This document shows positions 17,658 through 27,188 of a DNA stretch of 64,000 bases, in pieces (position 1 is the stretch's first letter; every line of letters begins with the position of its first letter). A program made the translations under genes and the position numbers. This DNA comes from Flavobacterium sp. N2820 (GTDB lineage: Bacteria; Bacteroidota; Bacteroidia; Flavobacteriales; Flavobacteriaceae), in the NCBI RefSeq assembly GCF_025947285.1, contig NZ_CP110008.1, positions 2,309,001 through 2,373,000 of the forward strand, in the 5' to 3' direction. The notes beneath the pieces were generated by a model. It searched no databases. It was not told the DNA's origin and saw nothing but the letters and a program-made list of their open reading frames with translations.

Positions 17658-19781
17658 ATGAGCATTGCAACCAAAGACATTAGAAACGTGGTATTTCTTG
17701 GGCATTCAGGTTCAGGGAAAACCACATTCATCGAGACCATGTTGTTTGAAAGCGGTATCATTCCGCGTCGTGGTTCGGTAGAAGCACACAACACCATTTC
17801 TGATTTTACCGACTTGGAACGTGAACGCGAAAACACCATTTACAGCCATTTAATGCATGCCAAATGGCACAACAACAAAATAAATATTATTGACACACCT
17901 GGTTTTGATGATTTTATAGGCGAAGTGGTTTCGTCTTTAAAAGTTTCAGACACGGCTTTAATTCTTTTAAACGCAGCTTCGGGTGTAGAAGTTGGCACCG
18001 AAATCGTTTGGGAATATGTGCAAGATTATCAAACTCCTGCCCTATTTGTCATCAATCAAATGGATCACCCAAAAGCGGATTATGACACCACTTTAGAACA
18101 AGCCAAAAATCGTTTTGGAAACAAAGTAATTCCGATACAATATCCGTACAATTCGGGCGAAAAATTCAATAGCATTATTGATGTCCTTCGCATGACGATG
18201 TATGTTTTCCCAGAAAATGGCGGTAAACCAGAAAAAATGCCTATTCCAACTGCAGAATTAGAAAAAGCAAATGCACTTCATAACGCTTTAGTAGAAGCTG
18301 CGGCAGAAAACGAAGAAGGTTTAATGGAAAAATACTTTGATAAAGGCAATTTAGACGAAGAAGAATTGGCAAAAGGATTAACCGTTGCCTTGGCACATCA
18401 ACAAATTTATCCTGTTTTTTGTGCTTCAGGATTGAAAGATATGGGAAGTGGAAGAATCATGGGATTTATTGATGATATTGCGCCTTCTCCAGCCGACAGA
18501 CCTGCTAAAAAACTTGAAAATGGCGCTGAATTAAAATGCGATGTTTCTGATAAAACCACCATTTTTATTTACAAAACACTTTCTGAACCTCAAGTGGGAA
18601 TGGTTTCCTATCTCAAAGTACTTTCGGGCGAATTGAACGCTGGTGATGAATTAGTGAATGCCGACAATGGTGAAATCGAACGCCTAACTCAAATTTTTGT
18701 AACCGAAGGAAAACAACGAACCGCAGTGGAAAAATTAGTTGCTGGCGATTTAGGAGCAACGGTTCGTTTAAAATTTGGGCATTCAAATAATACGCTTAAC
18801 GCGAAAGGTGTAGACCGAAAAATCAGAAAAATGCAATTTCCAGACAGCCGCATCAGAAAAGCCGTTTCGACCGCTAATCTTGCCGATATGGAAAAAATGA
18901 TTAAAGCGTTGCACCAAATTCAGGAAGAAGATTTAACCTTAAAAGTGGAACAATCTGCCGAACTAAAACAAACTATTATTCAAGGACAAGGGCAATTGCA
19001 TTTGGATTTAATCAAACACCGCATTGAAAACGAAAACAACATCGAAATGCTGTTTGAAGAACCAAAAGTACCGTATCGCGAAACCATAACCAAAGCTGCA
19101 AAAGCTGAATACCGTCATAAAAAACAGAGTGGTGGTTCGGGGCAATTTGGAGAAGTACATATAACCATTGAGCCTTATTTTGACGATATGCCCGAACCAC
19201 AAGGTGTAAACATTCGTAATAAAGAAATCGAAGAATTGCCTTGGGGCGGAAAATTTGCGTTCTATTGGTGTATTGTGGGTGGCGCCATTGATAATCGTTA
19301 TGCAACTGCCATCAAAAAAGGCATCATGCATGAAATGACCGAAGGTCCGTTGACCGGTTCCAATTGTCAAAACATACGGGTTTGCATTTATGATGGAAAA
19401 ATGCACGCTGTTGACAGCAATGATATTTCGTTTCAATTAGCGGCTTCACATGCATTTCGAATGGCTTTTAACGAAGCAAAACCACAACTTTTAGAACCCT
19501 TTTATCATTTAGAAGTATTGTGCGAAGATAATCACACTGGTGATGTTATGGGCGATTTACAAACCCGAAGAGCCATCATTCAAGGCATGGAAACCGACGG
19601 ACATTATCAAAAAATAATAGCAGAAGTACCTTTAGCCGAGCTAAAAGATTATGGTTCTTCCCTTCGTTCGTTAACACAAGGAAAAGCAAAATTCAAATTA
19701 GAATTTAGTAATTATCAATTAGTTCCTCCACACATTCAGGAAAATTTAGTTATAAGCAATGCGTCGCTTTCTGAAGTGTAA
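17658..19781 (+). CDS. Elongation factor G-like translational GTPase (paralogue)
   Basis: A 707-residue protein with the five-domain EF-G layout but diverged G motifs. The P loop is GHSGSGKTT (15-23) instead of AHIDAGKTT; switch I has R-E-R-E-N-T-I (55-61) instead of R-G-I-T-I; G3 is DTPGF (79-83, normal); G4 is NQMD (133-136) instead of NKMD. Domain IV retains Q-S-G-G-S-G-Q-F-G-E. This is the EF-G-like paralogue common in Bacteroidetes, not the main fusA, which would sit in the str operon. A role in recycling, translocation under stress or drug protection is possible; none can be assigned here. Confidence 0.88.
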   Translation: MSIATKDIRNVVFLGHSGSGKTTFIETMLFESGIIPRRGSVEAHNTISDFTDLERERENTIYSHLMHAKWHNNKINIIDTPGFDDFIGEVVSSLKVSDTALILLNAASGVEVGTEIVWEYVQDYQTPALFVINQMDHPKADYDTTLEQAKNRFGNKVIPIQYPYNSGEKFNSIIDVLRMTMYVFPENGGKPEKMPIPTAELEKANALHNALVEAAAENEEGLMEKYFDKGNLDEEELAKGLTVALAHQQIYPVFCASGLKDMGSGRIMGFIDDIAPSPADRPAKKLENGAELKCDVSDKTTIFIYKTLSEPQVGMVSYLKVLSGELNAGDELVNADNGEIERLTQIFVTEGKQRTAVEKLVAGDLGATVRLKFGHSNNTLNAKGVDRKIRKMQFPDSRIRKAVSTANLADMEKMIKALHQIQEEDLTLKVEQSAELKQTIIQGQGQLHLDLIKHRIENENNIEMLFEEPKVPYRETITKAAKAEYRHKKQSGGSGQFGEVHITIEPYFDDMPEPQGVNIRNKEIEELPWGGKFAFYWCIVGGAIDNRYATAIKKGIMHEMTEGPLTGSNCQNIRVCIYDGKMHAVDSNDISFQLAASHAFRMAFNEAKPQLLEPFYHLEVLCEDNHTGDVMGDLQTRRAIIQGMETDGHYQKIIAEVPLAELKDYGSSLRSLTQGKAKFKLEFSNYQLVPPHIQENLVISNASLSEV

Positions 19782-19801
19782 AAAATGAATTTTGCGATAG
19801 A

Positions 19802-19836
19802 AAAAGCTTCTTCATTATTTGAAGAGGCTTTTTTTA
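19802..19836 (+). terminator. Terminator after the EF-G-like gene, overlapping the rnpA promoter
   Basis: AAAAGCTTCTTCA, 5-base loop, TGAAGAGGCTTTT with one G-T pair, then a T run. The T run abuts the rnpA -7 box, leaving no spacer. Confidence 0.85.
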
Positions 19837-19844
19837 TACCTTTG
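19837..19844 (+). promoter_or_regulatory. -7 promoter box for rnpA
   Basis: TACCTTTG ends 4 bases before the rnpA ATG, so the transcript would be nearly leaderless. Confidence 0.6.
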
Positions 19845-19848
19845 CGCT

Positions 19849-20220
19849 ATGCAATTCACATATCCCAAAAAAGAAAAATTAAAAAGCAAAACCACTATCG
19901 ATTTGCTTTTTTCAGAAGGAAATTCGGTTTCGAAATTCCCGCTGCGTTTGGTATATGTTGAGAACAAAGAACCCAATGCCGAACTAATGAAAATGGGAGT
20001 TTCGGTATCAAAAAAATATTTCAAAAAAGCAGTAGACCGAAATTATTTCAAACGTGTTTTACGCGAAACGTATCGTTTAAACAAGCATCTTTTGATTGAT
20101 AATTTAGAAAAACCGTATGCTTTTATGTTTTTCTATCAAACCAAAGAACGACTTTCGTATCAAGAAATTGAGGAAAAAACTATCCAACTTTTTCAAAAAT
20201 TCAACGAAATTAAAAAGTAA
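19849..20220 (+). CDS. rnpA: Ribonuclease P protein component
   Basis: Protein subunit of RNase P, which trims tRNA 5' ends. It has 123 residues from the ATG at 19849; an upstream TTG at 19819 lies inside the terminator and is rejected. It shows the N-terminal K-L-K-S-K-T-T-I-D-L-L-F and the family RNxxKR motif in V-D-R-N-Y-F-K-R-V-L-R-E. It is not next to rpmH, dnaA or yidC, as it is in many bacteria, but sits before an S41 protease gene. Confidence 0.95.
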   Translation: MQFTYPKKEKLKSKTTIDLLFSEGNSVSKFPLRLVYVENKEPNAELMKMGVSVSKKYFKKAVDRNYFKRVLRETYRLNKHLLIDNLEKPYAFMFFYQTKERLSYQEIEEKTIQLFQKFNEIKK

Positions 20221-20293
20221 ATCACCACAATGGTTTAATTTTTGCTCAATATTATTTACTTTCGTAAAATAGTATCAATCAACACGTCAATCC

Positions 20294-21928
20294 ATGAAGC
20301 CTTATTTCAAAAGAAAAATAATTATCCCCGTTGTCACTTTAACTTTTCTTTTTATCGGAGTGAGTTTTAAAAACGATTTTTTTGAAATTGCCAAACAAAT
20401 CGAAATTTTTACTGGTGTTTTCAAAACGGTGAATCAAAACTATGTAGATGAAACCAATCCAGGTGAAATGATGGATGTTGCCATAAAAGGCATGTTGAAA
20501 GAATTGGATCCATATACCGTTTTTTTTAACGAACAAGACGTTTTAAAGTTCAAAATTAACAATACGGGCGAATACACCGGAATTGGTGCTATGGTACAAC
20601 GCAAAGACGGGAAAGTATATTTAAAAGAAATTTACAAAGGATTTCCAGCGGATAAAGCGGGTTTAAAAGCCGGTGATGAAATTACGCAAATTGGCGATGT
20701 TAACTTAAAAGAATACACCGAAGACGCTTCGCAATTGCTAAAAGGAGCAAAAAACACAGCTGTTGTTGTGCAATACATTCGACAAGGAAAATCACAAACA
20801 GCCACAATTATTTTAGATGAAGTTGAAATCAAAGCCGTTCCTTTTTATGCGCTATTAAAAGATAATGTAGGCTATATTGTTTTGTCAAAATTTACCGAAA
20901 AAGCAAGTTCAGAAACAAAAGCAGCTTTACTAGACTTAAAAAAACAAGGAGCTACCAAAATCATATTAGATTTAAGAGGAAATCCAGGTGGTTTATTGCA
21001 CGAAGCTGTAAATATTTGCAACTTATTTGTGGCTAAAGACGAACTTATTGTAACCACAAAATCTAAAAACCCGAAACACAATCATGTGTATAAAACTAAA
21101 AATGAACCTATCGATTTAGAAATTCCATTGGCTGTTATTGTAGATGGAAAAAGTGCTTCGGCTTCTGAAATTGTGGCAGGTGCAATTCAGGATTTAGATA
21201 GAGGAGTTGTTCTTGGTAGTAGAAGTTTTGGAAAAGGATTGGTACAAAGACCTTTGGATTTATCATATGGAACTCAAGTTAAAGTTACTATTTCAAGATA
21301 TTATACTCCTTCTGGAAGATGTATTCAAGCCTTAGATTATTCTAAAAAAGACGAAAACGGAAAAGCGATTAAGAAAAATCAAACCGAATTCAATTCGTTT
21401 AAAACTAAAGCCGGAAGAACTGTTTATGATGGTGGAGGCGTGTTGCCAGATGTAGAAATTGAAGAATCTAAAACAGCCAATATTACTGATGCGGTGGTAA
21501 AAAAAGACGCTGTTTTTAATTTTGCAACGCAATTGTATTACAAAAATCCGACACAAACCGGAATTCCTTCTGTTTCTGATGCTGATTTTGCAAACTTTAA
21601 AACCTATTTAAAACAAGAAAAAATCAGTTTAGACACCGAAACCAATCAGGCACTAAAAAACGTGTTGGAAAGCGCTAAAAAGGAGAAAATTGACACCGAA
21701 ATAGCAGCCGAATATAAACAATTGGAATTGGCTTTAGAAAGAAACCAAGATTTAGCGTTGGACAAAAACAAAAACCAAATTAAGAAATTATTGCAAGAAG
21801 AATTAATTATTCGTTATCAATATCGCGAAGGGTTGTATACTTTTTATACGAAAAACAATACCGAAATCGAAAAAGCAATTGCGCTTTTAAACAATACATC
21901 ACAGTATAAATCTATTTTAAAAAAATAA
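20294..21928 (+). CDS. S41 C-terminal processing peptidase with PDZ domain
   Basis: A 544-residue CtpA-type protease. It has one N-terminal signal anchor (about 8-27), a PDZ domain (about 90-170, with G-Y-T-G-I-G-A and A-D-K-A-G-L-K-A-G-D) and an S41 domain with the Ser-Lys dyad S289 (K-S-A-S-A-S-E) and K314 (S-F-G-K-G-L-V-Q), spaced 25 residues as in D1P. The C-terminal ~120 residues are helical and Lys/Glu-rich. It is probably periplasmic, processing or degrading envelope proteins. One base separates it from the downstream ompA-like gene, so they are co-transcribed. Confidence 0.95.
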   Translation: MKPYFKRKIIIPVVTLTFLFIGVSFKNDFFEIAKQIEIFTGVFKTVNQNYVDETNPGEMMDVAIKGMLKELDPYTVFFNEQDVLKFKINNTGEYTGIGAMVQRKDGKVYLKEIYKGFPADKAGLKAGDEITQIGDVNLKEYTEDASQLLKGAKNTAVVVQYIRQGKSQTATIILDEVEIKAVPFYALLKDNVGYIVLSKFTEKASSETKAALLDLKKQGATKIILDLRGNPGGLLHEAVNICNLFVAKDELIVTTKSKNPKHNHVYKTKNEPIDLEIPLAVIVDGKSASASEIVAGAIQDLDRGVVLGSRSFGKGLVQRPLDLSYGTQVKVTISRYYTPSGRCIQALDYSKKDENGKAIKKNQTEFNSFKTKAGRTVYDGGGVLPDVEIEESKTANITDAVVKKDAVFNFATQLYYKNPTQTGIPSVSDADFANFKTYLKQEKISLDTETNQALKNVLESAKKEKIDTEIAAEYKQLELALERNQDLALDKNKNQIKKLLQEELIIRYQYREGLYTFYTKNNTEIEKAIALLNNTSQYKSILKK

Positions 21929-21929
21929 A

Positions 21930-22775
21930 ATGAATCGCTTTCTTTCTATACTATTTGTAGCTTTTTCTTGTTTTTCTTTCGGACAAGAGGAAGAAGAAGT
22001 ACACTCGATATTTTTTGAATTTGATAAATACAATTTAAAAAACGAACAAGCTGATGCAGTAGTGGCGTTTGTGAGCAAAATAGATACTTCTCGCATTGCT
22101 TCAGTTCAAATTTTTGGCTATTGCGACGATAGAGGAAAAGATGAATACAATTACATTTTATCGACAAATCGAGCCAATACAGTTAAAGACAAATTGGTAG
22201 AACGAGGCATTAAAAGTAAAATTATCATTACGCTGGAAGGTAAAGGTAGAATCATGCTCGACGAAGATATGCAAACCAATATTCCAGAAGCGCGCTCCAA
22301 AAACCGAAGAGTAGATGTAGTGGTAAATTTTAAACCCATCGTAATTGAAGATTTAAAAATTCCTGGGGTTTATAGTTCGGTTAGAAAAGATGTAATTGTT
22401 GGCGATAGAATTTACCTAGACAAGGTGCTTTTTGAACGCGGAAGTAGTAAATTAACTTATCAAGCCAAAAAAGAATTGGATAAAATTGCCATTCAACTGC
22501 AAAAGAACAAAAACATTCATTTTGAAATTCAAGGACATGTTTGTTGTACACCAACTTTTCAAAAAGAAGCCGTTGATAGAGATACCAAAAAACGCGAACT
22601 TTCTACCAACAGGGCCAAGCGTGTTTACAACTACTTATTAATGAAACAAATTAGCAAAACCCGAATGACTTTTAAGGGTTATGGCAACACACAATCGTTA
22701 AAACAAGGAAGTGCTTTAGACAGAAGAGTGGAGCTTTTGATTACCAAAAATGAACCTCCTGCTAAGAAAAAATAA
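21930..22775 (+). CDS. Protein with two tandem OmpA-like domains
   Basis: A 281-residue exported protein (signal peptide ending F-S-F-G-Q). It carries two OmpA-C peptidoglycan-binding-type domains in series. The first (about 25-135) starts I-F-F-E-F-D-K-Y and includes S-T-N-R-A-N-T-V and N-R-R-V-D-V. The second (about 160-275) includes F-E-R-G-S-S-K-L, S-T-N-R-A-K-R-V and D-R-R-V-E-L. There is no beta barrel or lipobox, so it is likely a soluble or associated periplasmic wall binder. The second domain contains an unusual C-C pair in G-H-V-C-C-T-P. It pairs with the S41 protease gene. Confidence 0.9.
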   Translation: MNRFLSILFVAFSCFSFGQEEEEVHSIFFEFDKYNLKNEQADAVVAFVSKIDTSRIASVQIFGYCDDRGKDEYNYILSTNRANTVKDKLVERGIKSKIIITLEGKGRIMLDEDMQTNIPEARSKNRRVDVVVNFKPIVIEDLKIPGVYSSVRKDVIVGDRIYLDKVLFERGSSKLTYQAKKELDKIAIQLQKNKNIHFEIQGHVCCTPTFQKEAVDRDTKKRELSTNRAKRVYNYLLMKQISKTRMTFKGYGNTQSLKQGSALDRRVELLITKNEPPAKKK

Positions 22776-23222
22776 TTATTTTTTTTTCATCTGAATATGC
22801 GGAATATCATCCTCCAAATACATTTCGCTGGTTTGAATAAATCCGTGTGATTCGTAGAATTTTTTTAGATATTCTTGTGCAGAAATCGTGATAGCTGTTT
22901 CATTGAAATTTTCTTTTATTGCTTCAATAGAAACTTGCATTAAATTGTGACCAAATTTTTTAACACGGTATTTTGGGCTCACCACAACTCGTCCAATTGA
23001 TGCTTCATCAAAATAATAGCCTTTGTTGAATAAACGAGAATATGCAGCCAAATCGCCGTTGTAATACCCTAAAACGTGAATTGCTTTCTCGTCTTTACCA
23101 TCAATGTCTTGATAAACGCAATTTTGCTCCACTACAAACACTTCTGAGCGAAGTTGCAGTAAAGAATATAGTTCGGTTATAGAAAGTTCGTTAAATCGCT
23201 TTATTTCGAATGTTATTTCCAT
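22776..23222 (-). CDS. ElaA-type GNAT N-acetyltransferase
   Basis: A 148-residue acetyltransferase from the ATG at 23222; a longer frame starting 7 codons upstream would run into the neighbouring terminator and is rejected. It has the ElaA hallmarks L-R-S-E-V-F-V-V-E-Q near residue 27, I-G-R-V-V-V-S-P-K-Y-R (acetyl-CoA loop) and F-Y-E-S-H-G-F near the C-terminus. The substrate is unknown. Its stop abuts the stop of the OmpA-like gene, tail to tail without spacer. Confidence 0.9.
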   Translation of the reverse strand: MEITFEIKRFNELSITELYSLLQLRSEVFVVEQNCVYQDIDGKDEKAIHVLGYYNGDLAAYSRLFNKGYYFDEASIGRVVVSPKYRVKKFGHNLMQVSIEAIKENFNETAITISAQEYLKKFYESHGFIQTSEMYLEDDIPHIQMKKK

Positions 23223-23225
23223 GAT

Positions 23226-23255
23226 AAAAAAAGAAGTTCCCAATGAAGGGAACTT
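23226..23255 (-). terminator. Terminator after the DUF4837 gene
   Basis: AAGTTCCC, 6-base loop, GGGAACTT; on the minus strand a run of T follows. It sits between the DUF4837 gene and the acetyltransferase gene. Confidence 0.88.
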
Positions 23256-23259
23256 TATA

Positions 23260-24240
23260 TTATTTTAAAAATTTAACCGATTGAATAATGGCTTCCAATT
23301 CAAAAACCAAATCTCGTTTCGACTTAGACGGATTATAAGTAAATCCTTCTAAAATTAAATAACGGTTGTTTTTAGTATCTTTAATGGCATAATTTACAAA
23401 AGGTCCGGCCATGAAATCGTTTTTCAATTCCCAAGTTCCTTTTGTTAAATAGGTTTTTTTACCTGCAACGGTTACATCAAACAAATAAGGAGCATAAGCT
23501 GCTTCGGTAATCATCCATGTATTTTGTAATGTTCCGTGAATATTTGCTTTTCCAATTTCATCTCGCATTGTAATAATATTGGCAATAATATTGTTGTCTT
23601 TTTCTACTTTTTCAATTGGAACTTCATAAATTAAAATACTGTTATATCCTGATGAAAACTCTTTTCTAAGCCAAATGAAATTATCTTTCACCATGTCATA
23701 TTTGAATCCGAATCCTATTTCTAAGCTTACTCCAAACATTTTTTGGATTTTGTCGTCAGAAACCAATGATTTTCTCATTCGAACTTGATTTTCAACAATA
23801 TCAGAAGCTTTAATGTTTTTAATAATTTCAGCTGATTTTTCTTCTAAAACAGTTAAAATCTCTTCGGTTGTTTTTCCCGAAACAAGGAATACATTTTGAG
23901 GTTTTGCATACAAGTTGTTGTTCGATGAAAAACCGGTTTTGGTATCTTTTTTTACGACAATGATGTTGCGACTTTTTCTAACAAACCCTTCAAAAACTTT
24001 AGTCGGATACTGATTTAAAGTAAACAGTGGCTCTTCTTGAGGCAATCCATCAACTGGTGCTGCGAATTTTTTTCTAATACTATCGCCAATTTCACCATTC
24101 CATAAATTGTCATCAATTATAATTGAAACGTTGTTAATTTTTCCGTTTGATTCAGATAAAACGGCTTGTGCATCCTCTTTATTTTCTTTACATGAGAAAA
24201 GAGATAGCGTAATAAAAGATAGAATTGCTAATTGCTTCAT
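23260..24240 (-). CDS. DUF4837 family lipoprotein
   Basis: A 326-residue protein with lipobox L-F-S-C (cysteine at 17). The mature part matches DUF4837, a Bacteroidetes-only family of unknown function: N-terminal N-V-S-I-I-I-D-D-N-L-W, then a mixed alpha/beta body with G-P-F-V-N-Y and L-I-L-E-G-F-T-Y-N-P-S near the end. It is 13 bases downstream of the LysM transglycosylase gene on the same strand, so probably co-expressed and envelope-related. Confidence 0.87.
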   Translation of the reverse strand: MKQLAILSFITLSLFSCKENKEDAQAVLSESNGKINNVSIIIDDNLWNGEIGDSIRKKFAAPVDGLPQEEPLFTLNQYPTKVFEGFVRKSRNIIVVKKDTKTGFSSNNNLYAKPQNVFLVSGKTTEEILTVLEEKSAEIIKNIKASDIVENQVRMRKSLVSDDKIQKMFGVSLEIGFGFKYDMVKDNFIWLRKEFSSGYNSILIYEVPIEKVEKDNNIIANIITMRDEIGKANIHGTLQNTWMITEAAYAPYLFDVTVAGKKTYLTKGTWELKNDFMAGPFVNYAIKDTKNNRYLILEGFTYNPSKSKRDLVFELEAIIQSVKFLK

Positions 24241-24253
24241 TGGAAAATATAAT

Positions 24254-25777
24254 TTATCCGTTAATTTTTAATTTCATTCCTGGCTGAATATTATCACTGC
24301 TAATATCGTTCCATTTTTTTAAATCATCAATAGAAACTCCAGGAAATTGTTTAGAAATCGAAAATAATGAATCGCCATTTTTTACGGTGTATGTCCCGTC
24401 ATTATTGGATTTAGCTTCAGATTTAATTACTGTTTTTTTATTGGAATAAATTTTTAATTTTTTACCTGAATGAATTGTAGTGCCTTTGATATTATTCCAA
24501 GATTTTAAATTACTTATTGAAACATTGTATTTATCTGCTATTTTTCCGAGACTTTCACCACTTTTAATCGTATGATATTGTAATTTTCGTTCAAATTTTG
24601 GTCTGTTTTCCTCAGATGAAGTGCTTATTGAATCTTTATGGCTAGCCACAACAACATCTGTATATGATTTCTCTTTGAATGTTTCCAAATGATTCAAATA
24701 GGCATACACTTTTTCTTCGTTTGAAACAAAAAGTCCCATCTTATTTTTTGGTAAACGTAGATAATGCGCTTTATCTTCTTCAAACGGAATTACTTTTAAT
24801 TTATAAATCGGATTTAAAAATTCTATTTGTTCCACAGGAATATCCAATAATTCCGAAATATGCTTAAACGACATTTGCTTTTTCACCATAATGGTATCTG
24901 TTTCAAAATACGTTAATGTGGCTTTTTTTGGAAGAATTCCGTGTTCTTTTTTGAATTCGTAAATATACATCGTTGCTAAAAAAGCAGGTACATAATTGGC
25001 TGTTTCACGTGGAAGAAATTTGCGAATATTCCAATAATTTTGGCTTCCACCTGAACGACGAATCGCTTTTGAAACGTTTCCAGGTCCAGCATTGTAAGAA
25101 GCTAAAACCAAACTCCAATCGCCAAAAATTTCATATAAATGTGATAAATATTGGCAAGCAGCTTCTGTTGCTTTTAATGGATCGTGGCGTTCATCAACGT
25201 ATGAATTTACTTCTAAATTATATTGCTTTCCCGTTGGATACATAAATTGCCAAAGTCCAGAAGCACCAACTCTTGATTTTGCTTTAGGGTTTAAAGCTGA
25301 TTCTACAATCGCTAAATATTTTAACTCCATTGGAATATTATATTTTGCTAAATGCTCTTCAAACATTGGAAAATAATATTCAGAAACCGCCATTAATCGC
25401 TCAAAAGCTTTGGTTCTGTTTTTTAAAAAAGACTTAATTGTGTTTTCTAACGCTGGATTATATTCAATATTAAAAGGCGATTTAGCGTCCATTTTTGCGA
25501 GTCGTTTTTTCAAGACCTCCAAAGATAAATCATAGCTAACTTCTGAATCAATATTAAGATTTGAAATATCTGAAAACATATCTTCAGACAATTCTGTATT
25601 GGTCAATTCTGCCATCCATCTTTCGTCAATACAATTGCTAGTTGAATGATTGATAAACGTGTTTTTTAGTGAATCTAAATACGATAGTTTTGGTAATGTC
25701 AATGTATTTTGCTCTAAACTTTCTTGAGCAAAACCAACTGACGAGACCAATAGTGATATAAAAATTAATTTTTTCAT
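24254..25777 (-). CDS. Lytic transglycosylase with two LysM repeats (MltD-like)
   Basis: A 507-residue exported murein hydrolase. It has a signal peptide (ending V-G-F-A-Q), a helical N-terminal part, and an SLT domain (about 135-270) with catalytic Glu in A-I-V-E-S-A-L-N-P and the S-x-x-G-A-x-G-L-W-Q-F-M motif. Two LysM modules follow at about 400-445 (T-I-K-S-G-E-S-L-G-K-I) and 460-505 (T-V-K-N-G-D-S-L-F-S-I). It cleaves glycan strands in the periplasm. It is upstream of the DUF4837 lipoprotein and downstream of pgk. Confidence 0.95.
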   Translation of the reverse strand: MKKLIFISLLVSSVGFAQESLEQNTLTLPKLSYLDSLKNTFINHSTSNCIDERWMAELTNTELSEDMFSDISNLNIDSEVSYDLSLEVLKKRLAKMDAKSPFNIEYNPALENTIKSFLKNRTKAFERLMAVSEYYFPMFEEHLAKYNIPMELKYLAIVESALNPKAKSRVGASGLWQFMYPTGKQYNLEVNSYVDERHDPLKATEAACQYLSHLYEIFGDWSLVLASYNAGPGNVSKAIRRSGGSQNYWNIRKFLPRETANYVPAFLATMYIYEFKKEHGILPKKATLTYFETDTIMVKKQMSFKHISELLDIPVEQIEFLNPIYKLKVIPFEEDKAHYLRLPKNKMGLFVSNEEKVYAYLNHLETFKEKSYTDVVVASHKDSISTSSEENRPKFERKLQYHTIKSGESLGKIADKYNVSISNLKSWNNIKGTTIHSGKKLKIYSNKKTVIKSEAKSNNDGTYTVKNGDSLFSISKQFPGVSIDDLKKWNDISSDNIQPGMKLKING

Positions 25778-25843
25778 TCTTGTTTTTGTTTTTTGGGGCG
25801 CATTAAAAACTAATAACTTAATTATCAGGTTTTTATTGTGTAA

Positions 25844-27031
25844 TTATTCTAAAATAGCGGCAATTCCTGGTAATGTTCTTCCTTCTAACATTTCTAACAT
25901 CGCTCCACCACCCGTAGAAACGTAACTCATCTTCGGCTCTAAGCCAAATTGTTTAACTGCTGCAACACTATCACCACCACCAACTAACGAAAACGCTCCT
26001 TTTTCAGTAGATTCTGCTATAAACTCTCCTAAAGAAATAGTTCCTTTTGCAAAGTTTTCCATTTCAAAAACGCCTAGTGGACCGTTCCACAAAATGGTTT
26101 TTGAATCTAAAATTATTTGTTTAAAAATGGCTAAGGATTTTGGTCCAGCATCTAAACCTTGCCAACCATCAGGAATGTGATTTACATCAACAATCTGAGT
26201 ATTGGCATCGTTTGAAAAAGCATCTGCAGCAACTACGTCAACAGGAATATGAATTTGAACACCTTTTTCTTTGGCTTGTTTTAAAATTTCGATAGCCAAT
26301 TCTAATTTATCATCTTCACAAATTGAATCTCCAATTTTTCCACCTAATGCTTTCACGAATGTAAAAGTCATTCCACCACCAATAATCATGTGATTTACTT
26401 TGTCTAAAATGTTTTCAATCACTGTAATTTTAGAAGAAACTTTACTTCCTCCTAAAATTGCAACTACTGGTTTTTCAGAGTTTTTTAATACTTTTTCGAT
26501 ACTTTCGATTTCTTTTGCTAACAAATATCCAAAGCATTTTGCTTCGTTAAAAAATTGTGCAATGATGGTAGTTGAAGCGTGTGCTCTGTGAGCGGTTCCA
26601 AATGCATCGTTTACATAAATATCACCTAAAGAAGCTAATTTTTTTGAAAATTCCACATCTCCTTTTTCTTCTTCAGCATAAAAACGTAAGTTTTCTAATA
26701 ATAAAATTTCGCCGGGTTGTAGGTTTTTTGCAGCATTTTCTGCTACTTCTCCAATACAATCAGTAGCAAATTGTACTTTTTGTCCTAAAATTTCTTCTGT
26801 TTTAGACACAATATGTTGTAACGAATATTTAGCTTCAACGCCTTTTGGTCTTCCCAAGTGACTCATCAAAATAACACTTCCTCCATCTTTCAAAATTTTG
26901 TCAATTGTTGGCTTTGCAGCCTCGATACGAGTGGCATCTGTTACTTTAAAATTTTCATCTAAAGGCACATTAAAGTCTACTCTAATAATTGCTTTTTTGT
27001 TGTTGAAATTGAAGTCGTTTAGTGTTTTCAT
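25844..27031 (-). CDS. pgk: Phosphoglycerate kinase
   Basis: Glycolytic enzyme transferring phosphate from 1,3-bisphosphoglycerate to ADP. It has 395 residues, normal length. The N-terminal signature is [10 protein letters not shown], the R-x-x-x-H-A-S-T-T substrate block is in [12 protein letters not shown], and the nucleotide region includes [12 protein letters not shown] and the C-terminal V-G-G-G-D-S-V-A. It has its own promoter box. Confidence 0.98.
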   Translation of the reverse strand: MKTLNDFNFNNKKAIIRVDFNVPLDENFKVTDATRIEAAKPTIDKILKDGGSVILMSHLGRPKGVEAKYSLQHIVSKTEEILGQKVQFATDCIGEVAENAAKNLQPGEILLLENLRFYAEEEKGDVEFSKKLASLGDIYVNDAFGTAHRAHASTTIIAQFFNEAKCFGYLLAKEIESIEKVLKNSEKPVVAILGGSKVSSKITVIENILDKVNHMIIGGGMTFTFVKALGGKIGDSICEDDKLELAIEILKQAKEKGVQIHIPVDVVAADAFSNDANTQIVDVNHIPDGWQGLDAGPKSLAIFKQIILDSKTILWNGPLGVFEMENFAKGTISLGEFIAESTEKGAFSLVGGGDSVAAVKQFGLEPKMSYVSTGGGAMLEMLEGRTLPGIAAILE

Positions 27032-27059
27032 TTTTAGTTTATTTTGATTCGAATGATTG

Positions 27060-27067
27060 CAAATATA
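27060..27067 (-). promoter_or_regulatory. -7 promoter box for pgk
   Basis: TATATTTG on the minus strand, 28 bases before the start. A TTTG lies 26 bases further upstream, longer than the usual 19. Confidence 0.5.
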
Positions 27068-27188
27068 AATTATTGTATTTTAAATCTTTATAACAAATAT
27101 CATATTTAGTAAATTTTTAAAACTTTCTTGTTTTGATTTTTTGCTTTCTTTTCTATCAATTTTGGTAAAATTTGTTTAGGTTTGTTGC

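Noticed and set aside
19008..19436. 142-codon frame antisense to the EF-G-like gene
   Set aside because: It is the mirror of a strongly conserved gene, rich in H, F and N in a pattern typical of antisense frames.
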